Shown one piece after another: positions 22,301 through 34,000 of a DNA stretch of 64,000 nt. A program made the translations under genes and the position numbers. Numbering within the stretch: the stretch's first letter is position 1; each line of letters starts with the position of its first letter. The notes under the pieces were generated by a model. That model saw only the letters and a program-made list of their open reading frames with translations. It searched no databases and was not told the origin of the DNA. The DNA is from Aquarana catesbeiana (taxonomy: Eukaryota; Chordata; Amphibia; Anura; Ranidae): the NCBI RefSeq assembly GCF_042186555.1, contig NC_133325.1, positions 674,948,802-675,012,801 of the forward strand. Reading direction: 5' to 3'.

Positions 22301-25300
22301 ATTGGCATGTGTGTATGTATTCTCCCCCTTTGTTATGAAGCCCATAAAAAGCTCTGGTGCAACCAATTGCCTTCAGAGGTCACATCATTTGTGAAATTAT
22401 GTCCACCTTTAAGTGTCACATAATCTGTCATTACATATACACACCTTTTTGAAAGGCCCCAGAGGCTGCAACACCTAAGCAAGAGGCACCACTAACCAAA
22501 CACTGCCATGAAGACCAGGAAACTCTCCAAACAAGTAAGGGAAAATGTTGTTGAGAAGTCAAAGTCAGGGTTAGGTTATAAAAAAATATCAAAATCTTTG
22601 ATGATCCCTAGGAGCACCATCAAATCTATCATAACCAAAAGGAAAGAACATGGCACAACTGCAAACCTGTCAAGAGCCGGCCGCACACCAAAACTCGCGG
22701 ACCAGGCAAGGAGGGCATTAATCAGAGAGGCAGCACAGAGACCTAAGGTAACCCTGGAGGAGCTGCAGAGCTCCACAGCAGAGACTGGAGTATCTGTACA
22801 TAGGACGACAATAAGCCGTACGCTCTATAGAGTTGGGCTTTATGGCAGAGTGGCCAGAAGAAAGCCATTACTTTCAGCAAAAAACAAAATGGCATGTTTT
22901 GAGTTTGTGAAAAGGCATGTGGGAGACTCCCAAAATGTATGGAGGAAGGTGCTCTAGTCTGATGAGACTGAAATTGAACTTTTTGGCCATCAAAGAAAAC
23001 AGTGTGTGGTGCAAACCCAACACATCACCTCACCCAAAGAACACCATCCCCACAGTGAAACATGTTGGTGGCAGCATCATGCTGTGGGGATGTTTTTCAG
23101 CAGTCGGGACTGGGAAACTGGTCAGAGTTGGAAAGATGGATGGTGCTAAATACAGGGATATTCTTGAGCAAAACCTGTACCACTCTGTGTGTTTATTGAG
23201 GCTAGGATTCACCTTCCAGCAGGAGAATGACTCCAAACACACTGCTAAAGCAACACTAGGCCTAGTCAAAGCCCAGACCTCAATCCAATAGAAAATCTGT
23301 GGTCAGACTTAAAGATTGCTGTTCACAAGCACAAACCATCCAACTTGAAGGAGCTGGAGCAGTTTTGCAAGGAGGAATGGGCAAAAATCCCAGTGGTAAG
23401 ATGTGGCAAGCTCATAGAGACTTATGCCTCGTACACACGAGCGGACTTTGCAGCAGACTTGGTCCGACGGTCTTTCTGCTGGACTTTCCGCCGGACTACC
23501 TGAACGGACGGTCTTGCCTACACATGACCGGACTTTCCGGCAGGCTATGTCTGCCCGTCTTTCCGACGGACTTTTGCCGGAGTTACAGCAGACTTTCAGA
23601 ATGAACGGACTTGCCCACACACGGACAAGTCCGTTCATTTTGAACGTGACCCGGGTACGACGGGACTAGAAAAGGAAGTCAATCTTGCCGGTTTTATCGG
23701 CGAGATTGACACCTTGCGAGCCCCGTCGCGGGTCATACCAGGCCCTTAGGTCTGGTATGGATTATAAAGGGAACCCCCTACGCCGAAAAAACGGCGTGGG
23801 GTCCCCCATAAAGTCCATACCAGACCCCGATCCGGCTTGCTGACAGCTGTTATGTCATGAGCAGTCTGTCCCATCGTTGCTCACTGCCACAGCACGTGTA
23901 TTTATTGGCGCTCTGCTAGCGTCCTCTTGTTTTAAACAATTGAATAAATGTTGAATACTGGTTTCCATACGGATCGCTCTTAGAAGTTTTTTTCATTATG
24001 TCATTTACTCTTCCTGGGGATCTCTATCTCTCCGCCCGGCATCTCCACACGGACCTCCTCCCTCTCCGAAGGATATTGCCAAATTGAGAAAGAAAAGAAA
24101 ATATCCAGCGGTATTATGGTTTTATACTCCTGATCTGAGGAGATTTCTGCAGATCACAGCCAGCCCAGCAGTCTGCCACGGACCCATTTATGCTGTTTCG
24201 GACCCCCTATAATCAAGGGGTCAATTGGATCTGGTAGCGCAATCTCTTTCCACATTTACCGCATGGATTGAAGTTTGTTACCAGTTTCCCCAGAAGAGAG
24301 TTATCTGCTACTTTCACCATTTCATATTTAAGGACTTTTGTTATTTCTTAGGATTTATTAGATTATTCAATACTCCATGATTATTAATATTCTTTTGCGC
24401 TGCACTTATTTTATCTATTGTATGTCACTGAGGTTGGTGTTATCCTCCTAGTGTTCAGCCTGCATATTGTTCTTTCACATTTGGTTTGCGCTGATTGTTT
24501 TTTCATTTTATCTTGATCCGAGCACGCAGCCTGGCCGGTCAGGAAAGGGGGTGGGATGAGCGAGCGCCCCCCCCTCCTGAACTGTACCAGGCCACATGCC
24601 CTCAACATGGGGGGTGGGTGCTTTGGGGGAGGGGGGCGCCCTGCGGGGCCCCCCCAAAGCACCTTGTCCCCATGTTGATGAGGACAAGGGTCTCTTCCCG
24701 ACAACCCTGGCCGTTGGTTGTCGGGGTCTGCGGGCGGGGGGCTTATCTAATCCGGGAGCCCCCTATAATAAGAGGGCCCCCAGATCCCGGCCCCCCACCC
24801 TATGTGAATGAGTATGGGGAACATGGACCCCGCCCCCTTATGCCGTCACAGTCCCTGGGCATGCTGGGACTGTGACGTTTTTGGGGGCGTGGTCAACATC
24901 ACCGGGTGATGTTGACCACGCCCCCTAAAATGTCAGTCCCAGCATGCCCAGGGACTGTGACGGCATAAGGGGGCGGGGTCTCCGCCTACATAAGTCACAG
25001 CGGGGCGCTCAGAGAGCAGTCCAGCCGGAGAGACTGTCGTGTCAACATCTGGAGAAGAGGGAAGAAGACAAGAAGTCCGGACCTCCGCTGGCAAAAGAGC
25101 AGCATGAAGACAGCAGAGGAGCCGGCAGAAGAACTGGAACACCGGGAGAAAAGGCCAGAGAGAGCGGAGAAGAACCAACCGGACGCCGGGAGAAGAGGAA
25201 CCGGAGGGACCCCCGAAGCCGGAAGAAGACCCCCGAAGCTGGAGCAAGACCCCCCGGAGATGTTTATTAAATTATTTTAAAAACCTGTGTAGTGTGTTTT

Positions 25301-27914
25301 ATTATTGACACTTTTCCCCTAGGTAAATGGGTAGGGGTACCATGTACCCCATACTCATTCACATAGGGTGGGGGGCCGGGATCTGGGGGCCCTCTTATAG
25401 GGGGCTCCCGGATTCCGATAAGCCCCCCGCCCGCAGACCCAGACAACCAACGGCCAGGGTTGTCGGGAAGAGGCCCTTGTCCTCATCAACATGGGAACAA
25501 GGTGCTTTGGGGGAGGGGGGGGCCTGCAGGGCCCCCCCCTCCCCCAAAGCACCCACCCCCCCATGTTGAAGGCATGCGGCCTGGTACGGTTCGGGGGGGG
25601 CGCTCGCTCGTCCCCACCCCCTTTCCTGACCGCCCGGGCTGCGTGCTTGGATCGGGGTCTGGTATGGATTTTAGGGGGGACCCCACGCCGTCTTTTCGGC
25701 GTAGGGGGTTCCCTTTATAATCCATACCAGACCTAAGGGCCTGGTATGCCCTGCGCTCGCCGCAATAGGAAAATTTGCTTTTCCTATTGCAGCGAGCGCG
25801 AGATGCAATACCCTGCCCTTGCGTCGTATCTGGTCCGTCGGACCAGCATACAGACGAGCGAGCTTTTCGTCGGACCAGCATACAGACGAATGGACTTTCC
25901 GTCAGGAACTGAGTCCGACGGAAAGATTTAAAACATGTTTCAAATCTAGGTCTGGCGGACTTTTGGGGAAAAAGAGTCCGCCGAAGCCTACACACGATCC
26001 GATTGTCCGGCGGACTCTGGTCCGCCGAGCCAAGTATGCTGGAAAGTCCACCGTGTGTACGCGGCATTATCCAAAGCGACTTGGAGCTGTGATAGCCGCA
26101 AAAGGTGGCTCTACAAAGTATTGACTTTAGGGGGGTGAATAGTTATGCACATTGACTTTTTCTGTTATTTTGTCCTATTTGTTGTTTGCTTCACAATAAA
26201 AAAAAAAAAAAATCTTCAAAGTTGTGGGCATGTTCTGTAAATTAAATGATGCAAATCCTCAAACAAGCCATGTTAATTCCAGGTTGCAAGCCAACAAAAC
26301 CCGAAAAATGCCAAGGGGGTGAATACTTTTGCAAGGCACTGTATTTCAAGCGCTAAAACGCCTGAAAACTGCCTCAGTGTGAAGGATGTGCTTGGGTGTG
26401 TTCAGGATCCTAGTCCCATCCCACCTGCCCGATCCCACCAGGAAGCTGACACTGCTCACCTCCAATCACAGCCAGTGAGACATTTCCCAGTCTGTGCAGC
26501 TGCGGGCGGGAAATGCCTCACTGCCTGTAATTAACGGTGTGCAGTGTCGGCTTCCTGGCGGGATCAGGCAGGTGGGTTGGGACTAGGATCCCAAACACGC
26601 TCAAGCCCATCTTTAGTTACATCATATCCTGGGGCAAGACTTGGTCCTATAGGTTACATCGTATCCAGGGACAATCCTTGGTCCTCTAGGTCAGTCATTC
26701 TCAAGTACCCCCAATGGGACATGTTTCGGGAACTTCCCTTAGATAAAATAGCTCTTATCAATACCATGTCATTGATATTGATTTAAAGCAGCTTTGCAAA
26801 GTAAAGGAAAACCTGAAAACATGGCCCGTTGGGGGTACTTGAGCACTGAGGTTGAGAACCACTGCTTTAGGTTACATCATATGCAGGGATAAGCCTTGGT
26901 CTTATAGGTTACATCGTATTCAGGGACAAGCCTTGGTCCTATAGGTTACATTGTATCCCTTGATCCTACGAGTTACACCATATCCTGGGAGAAGCCTTTG
27001 TCCTATAGGTTACATAGTATCCCTGGCTGACAGCAATGATGACTCACTGGTTTTTAAGGACATGAAGGGTACCGACTACTGAACAACCAGCAGCCCTGAG
27101 CTGAACTGTCACATTGAGGAGTGGTATGGTATTCCGTTGCTAAATGTTTCACTTTTGCTGCAGCTGGAGGTTCATCTGTGTTAAAATAAGGTGCAAAAAA
27201 GCACCCTAAATACTGCAAAATAAAAATCTTAAAGCACGTGGTATTTAACTTATTTTTTTGTGAATTGCATGCTCCTGAGTTAGTGATATTAAAGTCTCTT
27301 GTTTGAAAAAAAAAAATTTAACCACTTGCCCACTGGGCACTTATACCCCCTTCCTAACCAGGCCAATTTTCAGCTTTCAGTGCTCTCACATTTTGAATGA
27401 CAATTACTCAGTCATGCAACACTGTACCTATATTAATTTTTTGTCCTTTTTTCCCCACAAATAGAGCTTTCTTTTGGTGGTATTTAATCATCACTGGGTT
27501 TTGTATTTTTTTTTTTTTTTGTGCTATAAATGAAAAGAGACAGAAAATTTTGTTTTAAAAAAAAAAAAAATATTTTTGTTCGCTTCTATTATAAAATATT
27601 GCAAATTAGTAATTTTTTTCTTCATGAATTTTTGCCAAAAATTATACTGCTACATATCTGGTAAAAATAACCCAAATAAGTATATATTATTTGATCTGTG
27701 TGAAAGTTAGAGTCTACAAGCTATGGTGTTAGTCACGCTGGATGTACTGACGGCCTATCATTTATTGAGACGCTAACAAGCCAGGAAAGTACAGATCCCC
27801 CCCCAATGACCCCTTTTTGGAAAGTAGACATTCCAAGGTATTTAGTAAGAGGCATTGTGAGTTTTTTGAAGTTGTCATTTTTCTCCCCACAATTCTTTGC
27901 AAAATGAATGTGAA

Positions 27915-27945
<31 letters not shown>

Positions 27946-27960
27946 ATGTATGTATGTATG

Positions 27961-28024
<64 letters not shown>

Positions 28025-31000
28025 TTTACAAAATTGTCATGTTAACAGGTTATTTCTCTCTCACCTGGCATAGGCATACCACAAATTACACCCCAAAACA
28101 CATTCTGCTACTCCTCCTGAGTATGGCGATACCACATGTGTGAGACTTTTTTTTATACAGCCTGGCCACATAGAGATGCCCAACATGCAGGGAGCACCTC
28201 CAGGTGATCTAGGAGCATAAATTACACATATAATTTCCTGACAACCTATCACACTTTTGAAGGCCCTGGACCACCAGTACAATGGAAATACCCACAGAAA
28301 TTACCCCATTTTGGAAAGCAAATACCCCAACGTATAATCTGTGAGGCACTTTTGAACATGTCATTTTTTTTTCCACAGGTTTTTGGAAAATGTGGAATAA
28401 AAATTTTTTTACGCAAAGTTGTCCATTTATAAGATATTTCTAATGCCCTGTACACACGAGCAGACTTTTCGACTGGACAGGTCCGATGGACCAAATCCGG
28501 TGGACAATCCGACCGTGTGTGGGCTTCATCGAACTTCCAACGGACCTTTTCGGTCGAAAATCCGACGGACTTTAGATTTGAAACATGTTTCAAATCTTCC
28601 AGCCAGAACTCCGCCGGACCCAGTTCCTATTGGGAAGCCCGTTCGTCTGTATCCTGTTCCAACGAACCAAATACGACGCAAGGGCAGCTACAGCACCTGC
28701 CCGTGAGAATATTTCCAGCACGATCCTGTTGCGCTGGTTCTCGGCGACAGGGTACTATACATCTCGCGCTCGCTGCAATAGGAAAAACGCATTTTCCTAT
28801 TGCAGCGAGCACGATAAAGAGGCGACAATGTCCCTTAGGTCTGGTATGGATTTTAAGGGGAACCCCTTAAAATCGAGCACGCAGCCCGGTCGGGAAAGGG
28901 GGTGGGGACGAGCGAGCGCCCCCCTCCCTCCTGAACCATACCAGGTCGCATGCCCTCAACATAGGGGGTGGGTGCTTTGGGGAAGGGGGCGCCCTACGGC
29001 CCCCCCCTCCCCAAATGCTCATGCACTCTGCAGTGTAGTTGAGCATCATGGGAAATGTAGTTCCAAAACATCCGGGGTGTCAAGGTTCGCCATCACTGCT
29101 CTAGGGAAACCCAAGCAGGCGCGCTCCCTACCTGCGGCGCCGTGTCTCCGCCCTGCCTCCTCCATCTCCTGACTGGCTCACTGGCAGTGATTGACAACAG
29201 CAGGAGCCATTGGCTCCCACTGCTGCCAAAAGCCAATCAAGGGTGCAAGTCCCCCTGGACATCGCTGGACCGAGGTGGGGCTCAGGTAAGTATTTGGGGA
29301 GGCTGCTGCACACTGAGGCTGGTTTCACACCTATGCGAATTTGATGCAGGTTTCCCCACTTCCAATTCACTCCCATGGAGCCGGTTCACACATCCCCACA
29401 GCGGCCCTGGTGTGAATTGCACAGGAGACCTGTGCATCTTTTGATCCGTTTCAGGTCCGAATTCTGCCAGAAATTCGGGCTGAAATCAGACCTGAAACTG
29501 TGAATGGGGACGCACCGGACTGTGAGCCGGAGAGTGCTGCGGTGTGAACCCAGCCTGAAGGTTTTTTACCTTCCTTCATAGAATACACAAAGGTAAAAAA
29601 CTGTGTTCCTTTTGAAAGTACTGCATGACTTATTTTAACACTAATACTCATGCGGTATGTAACCCTTAGTGAATTGAGCCCACTTCTGCCTAGATTTCTT
29701 CAATCAAGTGTTTCGGAAATCCCAGGTTTTTGCTGTAAAATCTGAAATCAGAATTAGTGTCCCTTTTCAGTATAGCACAGTGTACCTTCTGGAAAACATG
29801 ATAAAAATTTCAGCTTTTTGTTGATACAGTCAGTTTAATTTGCATTTTGACAAACTGTATTCAATTGCTAGGTAAAATAAAATATACTGTACATTAATAT
29901 TCCTTTTTACAGGTGATGCATATGTAGCAGATGGAGAGGGTTTGGAAACCTTAGACATTACAAGTCCTAGAAAAAGGTATGTGAAATCCTGTTTTAAATA
30001 AATGATAAAAGCACACTTGTAAAATTGCTGAAAAATATTGTCTTTCACCTGAAAATGAATGTGCTGGCTAAGTGTGAGGGCCCACACACACTTGTATTGT
30101 AAAATGTAAACGCTCTCTCAACGTACATTGCACAGTAATACATCTGTAATATGTTGCAGTTTACCAATCCTCAACCCCTTAGTGACAGAAGGTATAACAA
30201 ATGTTAATGTTCGAACACAATTTTGCAACTTTGACATGTGTTATTAAAACTGTACATATCATAACCAGGGCTTTTTTTCTCAGAGAATAGGTGCAGGAAC
30301 TCCCCCCGTCTGAGTCACCCCTTGTCTCTGCCCCTACCCACCTCTGACCACGTCCCTTGGTTCCACCCCCTACCCACCTACCAGTACTGCCCCTTTTAGA
30401 GAATACAGAACCAAGTATCATTTTGTGGTGCTAAATCATTTGTATGGAACATGTTAATGATAAAAAGAAAAGCAGTAAAATAGATCCCCTGCAGCCTGGA
30501 ATAGAATCCCAGCAATAGATCCCCACACAACAATAGACTCCCCCAGCAACAATGGACTCCACCCCAACAATAGTAGATTCCCTGCAGCAACAGTGAACCA
30601 CCCACAACAAAATATCACACCCAGTAACAAAATATCCACCCAAGCAACGTTGGACACCCCCCCCCAGCAGCAACAACAGATCTCCCAGCAGCTAGCATCC
30701 ATAGATCCTCCAGCAGCCAGTAAAAATAGACCTCAACCTCAACAGTAGATCTCTTCCAGCATTATAAGACCCCCCAGCAACAATATATTCTCCATCAGCA
30801 AAAATAGACCCTCACACAAAATCAGATCCCCCACCAGCGACAATAGATCCCCCAGCAGCCAACATCAATAGACCCTCCAGCACACCCCATGCTATTACAT
30901 ACATATATTCAGTGCTGGAGGTGCCGGAACTGCGTTCCCCCGCGTTCCCGCTGAAAAAAAACCCTGATCATAACTACTTTGTGTATCCAGAGTAAAAGTG

Positions 31001-34000
31001 AAAATTAATGCAGCCATCACATATAAGAATTGGTAAGCTGCAATATAATAAATGTTTAAGTTCAGTTTAAGGCCAGGATTGGTAAAAATGTAATCAGCAT
31101 CTACAATGGCTTTGGGTATGTTGTGAGCTGATCACCTGTGTTTTAATTTTTAAAATTTTTAGTTTTAGTCATAGTCTTTTGACTAAAATGCCATTTTAAT
31201 TAGAGGTGCACCACATGGAAATCTTGGCACCGAAAATGCAGGATGCACTAAGCCGAAAACCCGAAAATGGCAGTTTTTAAAAATATTTTTATATATAATT
31301 GTATTATATTTGACTTTTTAATTAATATCATGATTTTAAGAGCCCTTTCACACTAAGCCGCGGGCTGCATTAGCTGTAAAACACCGCTAGTTTTAGCGGC
31401 GCTTTACAGTCGTTTTAGCGATACTATTCGGTCTCTAGCACTTTTAACCCCCGCTAGCGGCCAAAGAAAGGGTTAAATGTGCCCATGTATCGCCGCTGCC
31501 GAAATTTTCATTTCACAGTAGTCATAATTTAGTCCTTTACCTTTTTTCTTTTTGTAGTGATGTAGATGTGAACGCACCAGCTGAAGGTCAGCTCCACAAT
31601 CATGCAGGAGTAAGCTGCAGTGAAATACCTGGTCCGTCAGAGATAACAGCGAGGAAAAGGAAACAGGAATCACTGACCCCACTGCAGAAATATCATATGA
31701 GGCACTTGGCTGTGACAAACATTTGCTCCCAGATGTGGTGTGAACAACAGATGGTGTACAAGATTGAGCAGCCAGTAGCTCTCAGACCAGGAAAGACTGC
31801 TGCAATGAATGAGGGATCCAGTATACATTTAGCCAGAGGTGAGGCATTTCCTGAAATTCGTTTTGAATCTCTTGTCTTCTTTTGAAATGAAAATGTAAGT
31901 GTATCTCCACTCATAACTAAATGTATATTTAAAATGGTTCTTTGCCCTGTATGAAAAAATACAATTACTGTAGCTGCTGACTTTTAATAAAAAGGACGCT
32001 CACCTGTCCAGGGGTCCAGCTCCATTGTCACCCAAAGTGGTTCTTCGACGGTCATTGCGTCCCTGGCACTGACATGTTTACTGTGGGTAGCCTGCTGTGA
32101 TTCCTTGCGGCTCCACTGTGCATGCACAAGCCTTGTTGCACTTTGTAAATGGTCCGGCAGCCTTCTGGGACCTGCCCCTAGAAGGTTGTGGGTGGGAGGG
32201 GGAGGAGAGCTTCTGGTGGATCCGCCAAAGCAATCCAACCTTGGTTGGAGTGGGTACCTGTTTACTTTAATGAATATCCCACATCAGAGAAGAAACACCA
32301 CACCAGGTGGACTCATATTAGCTCCTTCACTGTGTGATTGGGCGCTAGTCTGGTCCACAATCAATGCCATTTCAATAGTCAAGTAATGGGGGGGGGTGGG
32401 GGGTGGCTTAGAGTCCATGAGAGTGGCTGCTTAGATCCGTAGCTCCGGCTCTACACAGACATCCTGTCCAATCCTTTCCAAAAAGGCACTGAATCCTTCC
32501 TAAAGATGGTGGGATCCCAAGGCAGGCATTATAGTGAATAAATACGGGCCACCCGCGCCCCAGTCAGTGACGGAACAACTGGCAAAGTATCACAGGCAAG
32601 ATGGCACGATCCCTCAGCTGATCCCTCCTTGAAGCCACGCTGCAGCCCTCTCCTATCTTAGCACAGCGCTCCACATCAGGGGTGAGTGACTCACTGCCTG
32701 CTGTGTTCCACACTCAGGCTGACCTAACTTCATTATACTCCCCCACATGCTCTGAAGACTGTAATTCTCCAGCCCCTCCCTCAGGGGAGCCTATTCTGGC
32801 TGAAATCATGCTCAGGTGGAAGGTGGCTGAAACCAGTTCTGGTGGCATCCATATTTACTTTTCGCTATTGAAGCAAGATGTGCAAACCTTGAGGGAGTGA
32901 ACTGGGGGGGGGGGTGGGGGGCAGAAGAACGTATAAGCTACCTGGAGGACACTGTAGACCCCTTAGCTGCCACTGTGTGTACGGCTACTGATGAGCTGGT
33001 GTCCCTCAGAGCCAAAATGGAGGACTTGGAGAGCCGCTCTGGCAGGAATAATCTCCGCTCTGTGGGGTCCCCTGAGCGTTCAGAGGGGAGCCCGTTCTGA
33101 AAGGTTCCTTCACTCCTGGCTGAGAGATGTTTTGTCCCATGCCTTTATGATTGAGCTTGCACATCAACCCCCCCCCCCCCCCCGTCCTCCCTCGGGGGCC
33201 CCCTCAAGATCCCTGATTGCAAAAATCCTCAATTTTTAAGACAAAGCCGCCATCCTGCGCCTTGCTAGAGAAAAGGGCCCACTCAAGTTTAATGGTAGCA
33301 ATATCTCCATATATCTGGATTTTCTCGGCTGAAGCGCAACGCCAGCGCATATCCTTTGCTGCGGTAAATGACTGCCTCCGTCCTGAGGGCCTGCCATATG
33401 CGATGCTCTTCCCTGCTAAGCTGCGGATCATCCGTGAGGGTAAAGCCCACTTCTGCACTTGTCCAAAAGATGCTATGGCCTGGATAGACGCTTGTTTTGG
33501 AAAACAGCCTAGACAACGCCGCAACTGATGCTGTACGCAGTAGCTTTTCTTCCTCTCTGCCTCACTACTCATCTCTCCTGAAGCAAGCTTGAGCACCTGT
33601 GGATCACCCTATGCTTCTTTTTGCCTCCTACACTCCATTGTTACAGATGACCTGAGGACTGCACCCATCCCTTCTTTCCTTCTTTTCTGCTATATGTTAC
33701 CTGTGTGACCGATAATAAACTGTCAGATGCCATTGTAGGCTATAGCACCTGTCCTAACTGGCGGGTAACCCCTGCCTTGCCTTATATATTTTGTGTTTTT
33801 TGTTTAGGGAACCAAAGCTCACTATGTTTGGGATGGTTGAGCACGGTAGGGGGGAAAGGGACTTATTTTTTCTTTTTTGGGCCCTCTCACGTTTTAGTTG
33901 TTGGGACTGGCCAGACTTAGGTTTTTTTCTGCTGCTGTTTTTTATGCTCCTATTGCAGATTAATTTCTGTTGCTACAGTGCATTTATTCCGGTGTCAATG

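Larger units (their letters stand above)
23425..26066. mobile_element. Harbinger-like foldback element with TTA target duplication
   Basis: A 2642-bp insert in the Tc1 transposase. The ends TGCCTCGTACACACG and CGTGTGTACGCGGCA are inverted, with TTA duplicated (23422-23424 and 26067-26069). The two flanks rejoin to an uninterrupted transposase segment. Inside are long inverted arms (about 23730-23830 with 25665-25745, and about 24512-24810 with 25340-25650) and a central hairpin. No transposase is recognisable. Confidence 0.8.
22114..26341 (+). mobile_element. Tc1/mariner transposon interrupted by another element
   Basis: The left end CAGTGCTTTGCAAAAGTATT and its inverted copy at the right (AATACTTTTGCAAGGCACTG) are each flanked by TA (22112-22113, 26342-26343), the Tc1/mariner target rule. 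The element would be about 1.6 kb without the 2.6-kb insert at 23425-26066. Confidence 0.9.
19308..29912 (+). other. EXO5: EXO5 intron 1 (10.6 kb), nested transposons
   Basis: Begins GTGAGT and ends TTTTTACAG. It contains a MITE at 19472, a split MITE at about 20866-26375 with a TTAA element and a Tc1 element inside, a Harbinger-type foldback inside the Tc1, another TTAA element at 27318, a Harbinger-type fragment at 28443 and a TGA-flanked MITE at 29317. No exon is seen inside. Confidence 0.8.

Noticed and set aside
22508..22957. Intact transposase gene
   Set aside because: The frame stops before the catalytic part. The remainder is frameshifted and split by another element.
25486..26067. 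193-residue minus-strand frame
   Set aside because: It lies across inverted arms of the foldback element, and similar frames occur in every copy and on both strands. No known domain.
28585..29172. 195-residue plus-strand frame
   Set aside because: Runs through a Harbinger-like fragment and an unrelated repeat. No domain or splice support.
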